Below are positions 25,396 through 35,270 of a DNA stretch of 64,000 bases, one piece after another. The translations under genes were made by a program, and so were the position numbers. The number at the start of each line of letters is the position of its first letter. Within the stretch, counting starts at the first letter, position 1. Where the stretch lies: positions 3,933,001 through 3,997,000 of the forward strand of contig NZ_CP034783.1 of the NCBI RefSeq assembly GCF_006094435.1, written 5' to 3'. The notes under the pieces are model-generated. The model was not told where the DNA came from, did not search any database, and saw only the letters and a program-made list of their open reading frames with translations. The stretch is from Pseudomonas sp. MPC6 (lineage in GTDB: Bacteria > Pseudomonadota > Gammaproteobacteria > Pseudomonadales > Pseudomonadaceae).

Positions 25396-28062
25396 TGTAG
25401 GAGCCGGCTTGCTGGCGAAAGCGGCAGGTCAGCCACAGAGTTGTTGAATGTGCTGACGCATTCGCCGGCAAGCCGGCTCCTACCCATCGGGGAAGTATTC
25501 GGGATCGAAGTCTGCCGCAAGTCCTGTAGGAGCCGGCTTGCTGGCGAAAGCGGTGGGTCAGCCACAGAGTTGTTGAATGTGCTGACGCATTCGCCGGCAA
25601 GCCGGCTCCTACCCATCGGGGAAGTATTCGGGATCGAAGTCTGCCGCAAGTCCTGTAGGAGCCGGCTTGCTGGCGAAAGCGGTGGGTCAGCCGCAGAGTT
25701 GTTGGATGTGCTGACGCATTCGCCGGCAAGCCGGCTCCTACCCATCGGGGAAGTATTCGGGATCGAAGTCTGCCGCAAGTCCTGTAGGAGCCGGCTTGCT
25801 GGCGAAGGCGGCAGGTCAGCCACAGAGTTGTTGGATGTGCTGACGCATTCGCCGGCAAGCCGGCTCCTACCCATCGGGGAAGTATTCGGGATCGAAGTCT
25901 GCCGCAAGTCCTGTAGGAGCCGGCTTGCCGGCGAAGGCGGCGGGTCAGCCGCAGAGATGTTGAATGTGCTGACGCATTCGCCGGCAAGCCGGCTCCTACC
26001 CATCGGGGAAGTATTCGGGATCGAAGTCTGCCGCAAGTCCTGTAGGAGCCGGCTTGCTGGCGAAGGCGGCGGGTCAGCCGCAGAGTTGTTGGATGTGCTG
26101 ACGCATTCGCCGGCAAGCCGGCTCCTACCCATCGGGGAAGTATTCGGGATCGAAGTCTGCCGCAAGTCCTGTAGGAGCCGGCTTGCTGGCGAAGGCGGCG
26201 GGTCAGCCGCAGAGTTGTTGGATGTGCTGACGCATTCGCCGGCAAGCCGGCTCCTACCCATCGGGGAAGTATTCGGGATCGAAGTCTGCCGCAAGTCCTG
26301 TAGGAGCCGGCTTGCTGGCGAAAGCGGTGGGTCAGTCACAGAGTTGTTGGATGTGCTGACGCATTCGCCGGCAAGCCGGCTCCTACCCATCGGGGAAGTA
26401 TTCGGGATCGAAGTCTGCCGCAAGTCCTGTAGGAGCCGGCTTGCTGGCGAAGGCGGCGGGTCAGCCGCAGAGTTGTTGGATGTGCTGACGCATTCGCCGG
26501 CAAGCCGGCTCCTACCCATCGGGGAAGTATTCGGGATCGAAGTCTGCCGCAAGTCCTGTAGGAGCCGGCTTGCTGGCGAAGGCGGCGGGTCAGCCACAGA
26601 GATGTTGAATGTGCTGACGCATTCGCCGGCAAGCCGGCTCCTACCCATCGGGGAAGTATTCGGGATCGAAGTCTGCCGCAAGTCCTGTAGGAGCCGGCTT
26701 GCTGGCGAAGGCGGCGGGTCAGCCACAGAGATGTTGGATGTGCTGACGCATTCGCCGGCAAGCCGGCTCCTACCCATCGGGGAAGTATTCGGGATCGAAG
26801 TCTGCCGCAAGTCCTGTAGGAGCCGGCTTGCCGGCGAAGGCGGCGGGTCAGCCGCAGAGATGTTGAATGTGCTGACGCATTCGCCGGCAAGCCGGCTCCT
26901 ACCCATCGGGGAAGTATTCGGGATCGAAGTCTGCCGCAAGTCCTGTAGGAGCCGGCTTGCTGGCGAAGGCGGCGGGTCAGCCACAGAGATGTTGAATGTG
27001 CTGACGCATTCGCCGGCAAGCCGGCTCCTACCCATCGGGGAAGTATTCGGGATCGAAGTCTGCCGCAAGTCCTGTAGGAGCCGGCTTGCTGGCGAAAGCG
27101 GTGGGTCAGTCACAGAGTTGTTGGATGTGCTGACGCATTCGCCGGCAAGCCGGCTCCTACCCATCGGGGAAGTATTCGGGATCGAAGTCTGCCGCAAGTC
27201 CTGTAGGAGCCGGCTTGCCGGCGAAAGCGGCAGGTCAGCCACAGAGATGTTGGATGTGCTGACGCATTCGCCGGCAAGCCGGCTCCTACCCATCGGGGAA
27301 GTATTCGGGATCGAAGTCTGCCGCAAGTCCTGTAGGAGCCGGCTTGCTGGCGAAGGCGGCGGGTCAGCCACAGAGATGTTGAATGTGCTGACGCATTCGC
27401 CGGCAAGCCGGCTCCTACCCATCGGGGAAGTATTCGGGATCGAAGTCTGCCGCAAGTCCTGTAGGAGCCGGCTTGCTGGCGAAGGCGGCGGTCAGCCACA
27501 GAGATGTTGAATGTGCTGACGCATTCGCCGGCAAGCCGGCTCCTACCCATCGGGGAAGTATTCGGGATCGAAGTCTGCCGCAAGTCCTGTAGGAGCCGGC
27601 TTGCTGGCGAAGGCGGCGGGTCAGCCGCAGAGTTGTTGGATGTGCTGACGCATTCGCCGGCAAGCCGGCTCCTACCCATCGGGGAAGTATTCGGGATCGA
27701 AGTCTGCCGCAAGTCCTGTAGGAGCCGGCTTGCCGGCGAAGGCGGCGGGTCAGCCGCAGAGTTGTTGGATGTGCTGACGCATTCGCCGGCAAGCCGGCTC
27801 CTACCCATCGGGGAAGTATTCGGGATCGAAGTCTGCCGCAAGTCCTGTAGGAGCCGGCTTGCTGGCGAAGGCGGCGGTCAGCCACAGAGATGTTGAATGT
27901 GCTGACGCATTCGCCGGCAAGCCGGCTCCTACCCATCGGGGAAGTATTCGGGATCGAAGTCTGCCGCAAGTCCTGTAGGAGCCGGCTTGCTGGCGAAGGC
28001 GGCGGTCAGCCACAGAGATGTTGAATGTGCTGACGCATTCGCCGGCAAGCCGGCTCCTACAG
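25396..28062. repeat. Array of 21 REPINs with 129-bp period
   Basis: The REP start TGTAGGAGCCGGCTTGCTGG recurs at 25396, 25525, 25654 and so on to 27974; the spacing is 129 bases except for two 128-base intervals (from 27460 and 27846). The last copy, shortened after its second arm, also lacks one G in the loop. Each unit holds a REP, a ~40-base variable loop, an inverted REP (GCCGGCAAGCCGGCTCCTAC) and an invariant ~40-base linker (CATCGGGGAAGTATTCGGGA to CAAGTCC). Arms and linker are near identical; variation sits in the loop plus a T/C at the arm edge. The array lies between the convergent flavin reductase and dnaE2 genes, ending 14 bases from the dnaE2 stop. The long open frames crossing it are repeat artefacts. 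Confidence 0.95.
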
Positions 28063-28076
28063 GGGGATGTGCGGGA

Positions 28077-31000
28077 TCAGCGGAAATCCCGGCTGCGCAC
28101 GCTGATGCCGTCCAGCAACGGGCTCAGGTCACTCAAGCGTCCGGCAATCAGGTGGCGCACCTCGCCCTCTTTTTCCCAACGCCCGTCGACCTTGAGCAAC
28201 TGCGAGCCGACCAGCACCTGTCGCTGCCGGTCGGCCAGGTCGCGCCAGACCACCACGTTGACGTTGCCGAACTCGTCTTCCAGGGTGACGAAGGTCACGC
28301 CACTGGCGGTGCCCGGGCGTTGCCGGCCGGTCACCAGCCCGGCGACGCTGACCGGGCGGCCGTGCTCGACCGCCATGAGCTCTTTCGAACTGCGGCAACG
28401 CCGGGCTTTCAATTCATCCCGCAGCAGGGCGAGCGGATGCGGCCCGAGGGTGGTGCCGACACTGGTGTAATCGGCCAGCAGGTCCTCGCCCACGGTGGGT
28501 TTGGGCAATGCCACCGCGTCTTCCTCCTGGCTCGGCAGCCCGGCAAACAAACCGAGCTGTTTCTGCACCCCCGCCACCTCCCAGCGCGCCCGATGCCGGT
28601 CACCGGCCAGCCCGCGCAGGGCCCCGGCATCGGCCAGTTGTTCCTGGGCGCGGGCATCGAGTCGCGCCCGTGCACCGAGGTCGGCAATGTCGATGAAGAC
28701 CCCCTTGGCACGGGCCGCTTCGATCCGCCGGGCATCGTCCTCGCGAAACCCCTTGATCATCCGCAAGCCCATGCGAATCGCCGGCTGCGCGCCGCTGATC
28801 GGTTCCAGGCTGCAATCCCAGTCACTGGCCCGCACGTCGACCGGGCGAATCTGCAAGTGGTGCCGGCGCGCGTCCTGCAGAATCTGGTCCGGGCTGTAGA
28901 AACCCATGGGCCAGCTGTTGATCAGCGCACAGGCGAAGGCCGCCGGCTCGTGACATTTCAACCAGCAACTGGCGTAGGTCAGCAAGGCAAAACTGGCGGC
29001 ATGGGACTCGGGGAACCCGTAGCTGCCAAAGCCTTTGATCTGTTCGAAGATCAGCGCGGCGAACTCGGGCGTATAGCCATTTTTCTTCATCCCGGCGGCC
29101 AGGCGATCCTTGTGCGGCTCCAGTCCGCCATGGCGTTTCCAGGCAGCCATGGAACGACGCAATTGATCGGCTTCGCCGGGGCTGTAGTCGGCGGCCACGA
29201 TGGCGATCTGCATCACCTGTTCCTGGAACAGTGGCACGCCCAGGGTGCGTTTGAGCACGGCCTCCAGTTCCGGGGAGGGATAGGTCTCGGGCTCTTCCTT
29301 GTTTCGCCGCCGCAGGTAAGGGTGAACCATGCCGCCCTGGATCGGCCCCGGCCGCACGATCGCGACCTCGATCACCAGGTCGTAGAAGGTCCGGGGCTTG
29401 AGCCTGGGCAGCATCGACATCTGTGCCCGCGACTCGATCTGGAACACGCCGACGGTGTCGGCATGGCCGATCATGTCGTAGGTTGACGAATCCTCGGCCG
29501 GGATCGTCGCCAGGCTCAGGTCCAGGTGGCGGTGACGACGCAAAAGATCAAAGCAGCGGCGAATCGCGCTGAGCATGCCCAAGGCCAGAATATCGACCTT
29601 GAGCAGCCCGACCGCGTCCAGGTCGTCCTTGTCCCACTGGATGATGGTGCGATCGGCCATGGCGGCGTTTTCCACCGGCACCAGGCTGTCCAGGGGCTGC
29701 TCGGAAATCACGAAGCCGCCGGGGTGCTGGGACAGGTGCCGGGGGAAGCCGATCAACTGCCCGGTCAGGCTCAGCACCCGGCGCAACACCGGGCTGTCGG
29801 GGTCGAAACCGCCTTCGCGCAGGCGCTCCACGGGGGGTGTTTCATCGCTCCAGTGGCCGCAGCAATCGGCCAGGGCATTGACCTGGTCCGGCGGCAACCC
29901 CAAGGCCTTGGCCACGTCGCGCACCGCGCCGGCCGAGTGATAGGTGCTGACCACCGCGGTCAGCGCCGCGCGGGTGCGGCCATAACGCCGGAACACGTAC
30001 TGCAGGACTTCTTCACGCCGCTCGTGTTCGAAATCGACGTCGATGTCCGGCGGTTCGTTGCGTTCCCTGGAGAGAAAGCGCTCGAACAACAGCGTAGTGC
30101 GATCCGGATCGATTTCCGTGATCCCCAGGGCAAAGCACACCGCCGAGTTGGCGGCCGAACCACGACCCTGACAAAGAATCCGTTGCTCGCGGGCGTACCG
30201 CACAATGTCGTGAACCGTGAGGAAATAGCTTTCATAGCCCAGCTCGGCGATCAGCTCCAGTTCCTTGTCGATCTGCAGCAATACCTTGGCTTGCGGGCCT
30301 TGTGGCCAACGCCACGCAATGCCCTGCTCGGTCAGCACCCGCAGCCAGGAGGTGGCCGTGTGCCCCTCGGGCACCAGCTCCCGAGGGTACTGATAACGCA
30401 ACTGGCCGAGGTCGAACGTGCAGCGCCGGGCGATGTTCAGCGTTTCATCGAGCAATGCTGGCGGATACAGCTCGCCCAAGGCCTCGAGGCTGCGCAGATG
30501 GCGCTCGCCATTGGGGTGCAGGCGCAACCCGGCCTCGGCCACCGGCAGGTGATGACGGATCGCGGTCATGGTGTCCTGCAAGGCGCGCCGCCCGCGTGCA
30601 TGCATGTGCACATCGCCGCTGGCCACCGCCGGGATGCGCAGCGCCCTTGCCAGCCCCAGCAGCTCGTGCAGCCGGCGGCTATCGTCCTGGCCGCGATGCA
30701 ACTGGACCGCCAGCCACAGCCGTTCGGCAAAGGTCTGCTGCAGCCAGCGACCGGTTTCAACGTCATCGACCGCGTCCGGTACCCATAACACCAACAGACC
30801 CGGCATCGGTTCGCTGAAGTCTTCGCGCAGCACCTGATACTGGCCTTTTTGCGTGCGGCGTCGGGCCCGGGTAATCAGTCGGCACAGGGTCTGGTAACCC
30901 TCCAGACTTTCCACCAGCAGCACCAGTTTCGGACCGTGGTCGATGCGGATCTCGCTGCCGATGATCAGCGGCAGTTCCACGGATTTGGCCGCTTGCCAGG

Positions 31001-31154
31001 CGCGAACGATGCCCGACAGGGTGCACTCATCGGTGATTGCCAGCGCTTGATAGCCCTGTTTTTTCGCCCGTTGAAAGAGTTCGAGGGCACTGGAGGCTCC
31101 GCGCTGGAAACTGAAGTTCGACAGGCAATGCAGCTCGGCATAATCGATCGTCAT
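28077..31154 (-). CDS. dnaE2: Error-prone DNA polymerase DnaE2 (ImuC)
   Basis: 1025 residues. The N-terminal PHP domain begins '[20 protein letters not shown]'. The C-family polymerase core includes '[20 protein letters not shown]' (about 325) and '[20 protein letters not shown]' (about 370) with the catalytic aspartates; an OB-fold near the C-terminus reads '[20 protein letters not shown]'. The length suits DnaE2, shorter than replicative DnaE (~1170). It is the translesion polymerase of the ImuA-ImuB-DnaE2 mutasome. The ATG overlaps the imuB stop (ATGA), so the start at 31154 is preferred over 31175. It is the distal gene of the lexA2 operon and is terminated against the REPIN array. Confidence 0.95.
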   Translation of the reverse strand: MTIDYAELHCLSNFSFQRGASSALELFQRAKKQGYQALAITDECTLSGIVRAWQAAKSVELPLIIGSEIRIDHGPKLVLLVESLEGYQTLCRLITRARRRTQKGQYQVLREDFSEPMPGLLVLWVPDAVDDVETGRWLQQTFAERLWLAVQLHRGQDDSRRLHELLGLARALRIPAVASGDVHMHARGRRALQDTMTAIRHHLPVAEAGLRLHPNGERHLRSLEALGELYPPALLDETLNIARRCTFDLGQLRYQYPRELVPEGHTATSWLRVLTEQGIAWRWPQGPQAKVLLQIDKELELIAELGYESYFLTVHDIVRYAREQRILCQGRGSAANSAVCFALGITEIDPDRTTLLFERFLSRERNEPPDIDVDFEHERREEVLQYVFRRYGRTRAALTAVVSTYHSAGAVRDVAKALGLPPDQVNALADCCGHWSDETPPVERLREGGFDPDSPVLRRVLSLTGQLIGFPRHLSQHPGGFVISEQPLDSLVPVENAAMADRTIIQWDKDDLDAVGLLKVDILALGMLSAIRRCFDLLRRHRHLDLSLATIPAEDSSTYDMIGHADTVGVFQIESRAQMSMLPRLKPRTFYDLVIEVAIVRPGPIQGGMVHPYLRRRNKEEPETYPSPELEAVLKRTLGVPLFQEQVMQIAIVAADYSPGEADQLRRSMAAWKRHGGLEPHKDRLAAGMKKNGYTPEFAALIFEQIKGFGSYGFPESHAASFALLTYASCWLKCHEPAAFACALINSWPMGFYSPDQILQDARRHHLQIRPVDVRASDWDCSLEPISGAQPAIRMGLRMIKGFREDDARRIEAARAKGVFIDIADLGARARLDARAQEQLADAGALRGLAGDRHRARWEVAGVQKQLGLFAGLPSQEEDAVALPKPTVGEDLLADYTSVGTTLGPHPLALLRDELKARRCRSSKELMAVEHGRPVSVAGLVTGRQRPGTASGVTFVTLEDEFGNVNVVVWRDLADRQRQVLVGSQLLKVDGRWEKEGEVRHLIAGRLSDLSPLLDGISVRSRDFR

Positions 31155-32566
31155 GCGAACCAGCCCTGCAGCCATAACGGGCCGCCCTCACCCACCGCCC
31201 GATAGGCCCAGCCCTGCTGGCCGGAACGGGTTTCGACCAGGTAGTAATCGCGGCGCACGTCGGCGCCGTCCCACCAACCGGACTCGATGCGTTCCGGCCC
31301 CATGAGGATGCGCGTCGAGCTTTCGTGGACCGCCAAGGGTTCGGTCAGCAGCCAACCCGGTCGTTGCACGCCCGACAACTCCGCACAGGGCTGACTGTCG
31401 ACACTGGCCTGCCACGCACACTCCGGCCGGTGATCGGCCTGGAACCGCAAGCCCTGCACCGCATCATCCCCGAGCCGCGCGCGCAGGCGTTCGCGCAGTT
31501 GCTCCCAGGGCAAGGACTGCTGCGGGCGGTCGTCGAACAGTTCCTGATACTGGGGAACGAAGGCTGGCAAGTCTTCGGCGCGCAGACGAAAACCGCGCAC
31601 CGGGGCCTCGACCCGGACCTGTTCCAGCCGCCCCCGGGCCAGCTCGAAGAGCATCGCCGGATCGCGCTCGGCGCTGAGCAGGCCGACCTTGATCACGCTG
31701 TCCGGTAACCCGGCATGTTCCAGGTGCAGGTCAAAGCGCTGCACGCCGCTGTCCCGGCCACAGAGGAAAGCAGCAAGATCACAGGTCAGGCGGCGTAACG
31801 GAAACAGCAGCGCCTGATGGGACTGCACATCGAAATTGAGCTCGATGCGCACATCGAACCGGTCCGGCGGCAAGTAGAACGCCAGCGCCAGCCGACGGGC
31901 GCCCAGCAGGGCATCCAGGTGCTTGAGCACCTGGGCCTCGAAACGTCGGGCCAGGCTCTGCCGGGGCAACGCCTGCACCTGACTCAGGGTGCGCAAGCCC
32001 ATGCGCGACAACGCCGTGGCGACCCCCGCCTCCAACCCGATGCGGTCAATGGGCAACTGCCCCAGGTGATACTGCAAGGCTTGATCGTCGGGCACCACCA
32101 GACCGTCATAGGCATTGGCCAATACCCGCGCCGCCACCGGGTTGGGCGCGGCAACGATGCGGTGGCGAAACCCCAGCTCGCCCAGTTCGGCGCGCAAGCG
32201 TGCTTCGAAGTGCGGCCAGGGCCCGAACAACCCCAGGCTGGATTCGATTTCAAACACCACCGCCCGCGGGTAATGCACGCTGACCTGGGAGCTGAACCGA
32301 TAGGCCCAGGCGGCGAGAAACTGCTGCCAGTGCTCGATCTCGGCAGCGTCGTATTCCGCCGTGACAAAACCCTTGCTCAGGGCCTGCGCAGCCGTCATCG
32401 ACTGGCCCGGACGCAAGCCCAGCGCCCGCGCCGAAGCGTTGACCGCCTGCAGCACCCGACGCTGGGCCGGGCCGCTCAGCAGCGCCAGCGGCTCATCGGG
32501 GTCGGCGCGCTGACGCAGGACCGCGTCCAGCGCCAATTGCGGGAAGAGAATGCACACCCAGCGCAT
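31151..32566 (-). CDS. imuB: ImuB, inactive Y-family polymerase-like mutasome subunit
   Basis: 471 residues with Y-family DNA polymerase architecture. The N-terminus '[19 protein letters not shown]' has lost the usual metal-binding aspartate, as is typical of ImuB. '[20 protein letters not shown]' lies in the palm region and a little-finger domain follows. ImuB acts as an adaptor joining ImuA, DnaE2 and the beta clamp; '[13 protein letters not shown]' (about 370) is a tentative clamp-binding segment. GAGGT just upstream fixes the start at 32566; the frame runs open for 132 further codons that are only antisense-like coding. It lies seven bases after imuA and overlaps dnaE2. Confidence 0.93.
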   Translation of the reverse strand: MRWVCILFPQLALDAVLRQRADPDEPLALLSGPAQRRVLQAVNASARALGLRPGQSMTAAQALSKGFVTAEYDAAEIEHWQQFLAAWAYRFSSQVSVHYPRAVVFEIESSLGLFGPWPHFEARLRAELGELGFRHRIVAAPNPVAARVLANAYDGLVVPDDQALQYHLGQLPIDRIGLEAGVATALSRMGLRTLSQVQALPRQSLARRFEAQVLKHLDALLGARRLALAFYLPPDRFDVRIELNFDVQSHQALLFPLRRLTCDLAAFLCGRDSGVQRFDLHLEHAGLPDSVIKVGLLSAERDPAMLFELARGRLEQVRVEAPVRGFRLRAEDLPAFVPQYQELFDDRPQQSLPWEQLRERLRARLGDDAVQGLRFQADHRPECAWQASVDSQPCAELSGVQRPGWLLTEPLAVHESSTRILMGPERIESGWWDGADVRRDYYLVETRSGQQGWAYRAVGEGGPLWLQGWFA

Positions 32567-32573
32567 GGCAACC

Positions 32574-33191
32574 TCAATGCCCCACCGGGAAGGCAATCGG
32601 CGCCGACCGCGCCAACCCGCCCCGGCACTTGAGCACCCGCAACTGCGCAGGCCTGGCGTCGATGGCAATGCGCAAGGCGGCGGGCGAAGGGTTGATGGCT
32701 TCATGGATCGAGCGGTAGGCGAATGCCAGGGTCGAGCCGGTTTCCGCCGCCACCTGCAAGCGGCGCAAAGCGCGGTCATCGGCCTTGTGCGGCCAGCACA
32801 ACACCGCGCCGCAACTGCCCGAACGCAAGCATTGTTCCGCCGCCCACAGCGCATCGCGCTCGCTGGCCTGGATGATCGACAACTGGCGCAGATCGACCCC
32901 GGCGCTCTGCCACGCCTGGGGATACGGCACGTAGGGCGGCGCCACCAGCACGATGCGTTCACCCGCCGCCGACAACCGCGCCAGCGCCGGCCATACCAGT
33001 TGCAACTCGCCGACGCCCTGCCCGGCCAGGAGGATCTCCGTCAACGCCGCTTCCGGCCAGCCGCCCGTGGGCAAGGCCGCATCCAGCGCGGCATGCCCGG
33101 TGGGTTGCGGGCTGGCGGCCGGTGGCGCAGGCCGGCCCCGCCAGACCTGGCCGCCATTGAACAGCGCATCCAACGCAACGACGGCGCCCAT
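32574..33191 (-). CDS. imuA: ImuA, RecA/SulA-like mutasome subunit
   Basis: 205 residues. 'PTGGWPEAALTEILLAGQGV', 'GELQLVWPALARLSAAGERI' and 'VLVAPPYVPYPQAWQSAGVD' are the conserved core of the ImuA/SulA-like RecA-fold family (residues 40-110). A basic tail 'RVLKCRGGLARSAPIAFPVG' follows. It binds RecA and ImuB and is needed for DnaE2-dependent mutagenesis. The ATG overlaps the lexA2 stop (TGATG). The P-loop is degenerate, as usual for the family. Confidence 0.9.
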   Translation of the reverse strand: MGAVVALDALFNGGQVWRGRPAPPAASPQPTGHAALDAALPTGGWPEAALTEILLAGQGVGELQLVWPALARLSAAGERIVLVAPPYVPYPQAWQSAGVDLRQLSIIQASERDALWAAEQCLRSGSCGAVLCWPHKADDRALRRLQVAAETGSTLAFAYRSIHEAINPSPAALRIAIDARPAQLRVLKCRGGLARSAPIAFPVGH

Positions 33192-33808
33192 CACCCTTGC
33201 CTCACCAGACCGCAGAACACCCCTTCGATGGCCAGGTCCTGATCTGCGCGAACGATGATCGGCTGATACGCCGGGTTGCGCGGCAACAGGCGCACGGCAT
33301 CGCCGACCCGCTCGAAACGCTTGATGGTGACTTCTCCATCGAGCCGCGCCACGACGATCTGGCCGTTGACGGCCTCCGGATTGCGATGCACACCCACCAG
33401 GTCACCGTCGAGAATGCCGTCCTCGATCATGGAGTCGCCCCGGACCCGCAACATGTAATCCGGCACCCGGGAGAACATCGACGGGTCCAGCAGCAAGCGG
33501 CTGTGCACCTCGGCATCGGCCCCGATCGGCGCCCCCGCCGCCACCCGCCCCAGTACCGCAATGTCCAGCAGCTCGGGCCGCGCCGGTTGCCCGGGCAAGC
33601 GAATGCCCCGGGCCTGATGCGCATTGACCTCGATGAAACCGGCTTCGGTCAGCGCCAGCACATGCTTGCGCGCCACGCTGCGGGAGGCGAAACCGAACGC
33701 CTCGCTGATTTCAGCGAGGCTCGGGGACTGACCGTGCTCGGCGATTCGCTCGCGGATGAAGGTCAGGATGGCGGTACGGCGGGGGGTTAGAGTCGTCATG
33801 GAGTACAT
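33191..33808 (-). CDS. lexA: LexA2 repressor
   Basis: 205 residues from the ATG at 33808. The N-terminal winged helix ('LTPRRTAILTFIRERIAEHG', 'SPSLAEISEAFGFASRSVAR') differs from classical LexA. The C-terminal S24 peptidase has the Ala91-Gly92 cleavage site ('GRVAAGAPIG'), Ser126 ('RGDSMIEDGILDGDL') and Lys163 ('VTIKRFERV'), so RecA-triggered self-cleavage should be intact. It is the first gene of lexA2-imuA-imuB-dnaE2. The start is ambiguous: 33808 overlaps the operator and has only a weak AGAG upstream, while 33799 ('MTTLTPRR') would give a nearly leaderless mRNA if the -10 lies inside the operator. Confidence 0.92.
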   Translation of the reverse strand: MYSMTTLTPRRTAILTFIRERIAEHGQSPSLAEISEAFGFASRSVARKHVLALTEAGFIEVNAHQARGIRLPGQPARPELLDIAVLGRVAAGAPIGADAEVHSRLLLDPSMFSRVPDYMLRVRGDSMIEDGILDGDLVGVHRNPEAVNGQIVVARLDGEVTIKRFERVGDAVRLLPRNPAYQPIIVRADQDLAIEGVFCGLVRQG

Positions 33809-33816
33809 TTGTACTC
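33801..33816. promoter_or_regulatory. LexA2-type operator overlapping the lexA2 start
   Basis: GAGTAC-ATTT-GTACTC is a palindrome with perfect 6-bp arms and a 4-base spacer. It resembles the GTAC-N4-GT(A/G)C type reported for the second LexA of Pseudomonas rather than CTG-N10-CAG. On the minus strand TTGCCA, 17 bases, then TACAAA would put a promoter -10 inside it, suiting autorepression. Confidence 0.75.
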
Positions 33817-33887
33817 TTTTGGTGTTTTCCTGGCAAGGACCGTCAATCTGCTGTCGGTAGGGTCGATCACGAAACTCGCTCACAGGT

Positions 33888-34856
33888 TCAGCCGCGCTTG
33901 AGTATTTGGTCCATCACCCAATCGGTTTTCAACGCCTCTTCGGCCACCGCCGGATGCCGGGATTCGCCCCGGATATGCGCGTTCATGCCCAGCACGTGAT
34001 GCCACTGGATGTGGTGGTGATGTTCAATGTGCAGGCTGAGGTGTTCATCCGCTTCAAGCTGAACCGGATGCTCATCGAATACCGAAAAGCTGATCCGCCC
34101 TTTGCTGCCGATCACCTCGACCCGGTCCTCGCGCCGATCCGCGACAAAGTTCCAGCAGCCCATGCCCATCGGCCCGCTGGCAAAGCGCCAACTGGCACTG
34201 ACCGCATCTTCGGCGGCATACAACCCGGCCTGTCGTGCAGTGAAACCGGCAACTTCGACGATGTCACCGAGCAGGTACTGAAACAGGTCCAGGCCATGGC
34301 TGGCCAGGTCTGCGAAATAGCCACCACCGGCAATCGCCGGATCGGTACGCCAGTTGCCGGCACCGCTGCGATCCTCTGCCGACGGCGCCTTGGTCAGGGT
34401 CCAGCTCAGGTGCCGGACCTCGCCGATTCGCCCCGCTTCCAACCACTGCCGCACCTGCTGGAAACGCGGCAACGAACGTCGGTAATAGGACACGAACAGG
34501 TGCAGCCCGGCATCGGCAAAGACCTGTTGCATCTCCCGGCTTTGCCCGGCATTCAGCGACATCGGTTTTTCGACACAGCAATGTTTACCCGCGGCGGCCA
34601 CTCTCAAGGCGTAGGCGTAATGACTGCCGGGCGGCGTGGCGATGTACACCGCGTCCACCTCGGGATCGTTGATCAACGCCTCGACGTCGGTGTAGGTCCT
34701 GGCGATGCCGTGGCGCGCAGCATAATCGGTCACCGCCTCCAGCCGTCGCCCCATCACCGCCACCAGCGCCGAGCCGGGAGCCTTGTAGAAGGCCGGTCCG
34801 CTCTTGCGCTCAGCGACGCTGCCACACCCGATCATGCCCCAGCGCACCAGGTTCAT
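33888..34856 (-). CDS. Gfo/Idh/MocA-family NAD(P)-dependent oxidoreductase
   Basis: 322 residues. The N-terminal Rossmann domain has 'VRWGMIGCGSVAERKSGPAF', 'VDAVYIATPPGSHYAYAL' and the catalytic-type 'HCCVEKPMSLN' (EKP, about 95). The C-terminal alpha/beta domain includes 'GGGYFADLASHGLDLFQYLL', with the usual Asp-x-x-x-His arrangement (about 180). The family oxidises or reduces sugars, inositols or related compounds with NAD(P); the substrate is unknown. AAGGAG at 34862-34867, five bases before the ATG, fixes the start and excludes the GTG two codons upstream. No clear functional partner is adjacent. The 5' region abuts a REPIN array. Confidence 0.87.
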   Translation of the reverse strand: MNLVRWGMIGCGSVAERKSGPAFYKAPGSALVAVMGRRLEAVTDYAARHGIARTYTDVEALINDPEVDAVYIATPPGSHYAYALRVAAAGKHCCVEKPMSLNAGQSREMQQVFADAGLHLFVSYYRRSLPRFQQVRQWLEAGRIGEVRHLSWTLTKAPSAEDRSGAGNWRTDPAIAGGGYFADLASHGLDLFQYLLGDIVEVAGFTARQAGLYAAEDAVSASWRFASGPMGMGCWNFVADRREDRVEVIGSKGRISFSVFDEHPVQLEADEHLSLHIEHHHHIQWHHVLGMNAHIRGESRHPAVAEEALKTDWVMDQILKRG

Positions 34857-34872
34857 ATTCACTCCTTGATAA

Positions 34873-34900
34873 TCAGCCGACGCGCAATGCGCGCAAATCC
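34873..34900. repeat. Displaced copy of the Dyp peroxidase 3' end
   Basis: These 28 bases (TCAGCCGACGCGCAATGCGC then GCAAATCC) are identical to 35271-35298, the last codons and stop of the peroxidase gene, in the same orientation on the other side of the triple REPIN. Confidence 0.9.
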
Positions 34901-34910
34901 CGAATCCGGC

Positions 34911-35266
34911 AACGATCCCCTGTAGGAGCTGGCTTGCCAGCGAAGGCGCCCTCCAGCCTTGCAGCGCCCATCACGACGCCTTCGCCAGCAAGCCGGCTCC
35001 TACACAGGTAACCGGGCCGTACACCAATCCCGAGTTCGACAACGATCCCCTGTAGGAGCTGGCTTGCCAGCGAAGGCGCCCTCCAGCCTTGCAGCGCCCA
35101 TCACGACGCCTTCGCCAGCAAGCCGGCTCCTACACAGGTAACCGGGCCGTACACCAATCCCGAGTTCGACAACGATCCCCTGTAGGAGCTGGCTTGCCAG
35201 CGAAGGCGCCCTCCAGCCTTGCAGCGCCCATCACGACGCCTTCGCCAGCAAGCCGGCTCCTACACA
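34911..35266. repeat. Triple REPIN with 130-bp period
   Basis: REP starts at 34921, 35051 and 35181 are exactly 130 bases apart. Each unit has a REP (GTAGGAGCTGGCTTGCCAGC), a 30-base loop, an inverted REP and a linker ending AATCCCGAGTTCGACAACGA. The units look identical; the last stops after its inverted REP, five bases before the peroxidase stop. This fills the 413-base gap, and I see no gene in it. Confidence 0.93.
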
Positions 35267-35270
35267 CAGT

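Noticed and set aside
25441-27510. Plus-strand open frame of 689 codons across the REPIN array
   Set aside because: The 129-bp period is 43 codons, so a stop-free unit stays open through the array. The 'protein' is a 43-residue REP translation, and other frames on the minus strand (e.g. 25158-27455) are equally open.
25396-28062. CRISPR array
   Set aside because: Units are 129 bp, wholly repeated and built from inverted REPs, with no unique spacers and no cas genes nearby.
32567-32962. 132-codon N-terminal extension of ImuB
   Set aside because: It overlaps imuA in another frame, has Arg/Cys-rich shadow composition, and a good ribosome site precedes the ATG at 32566.
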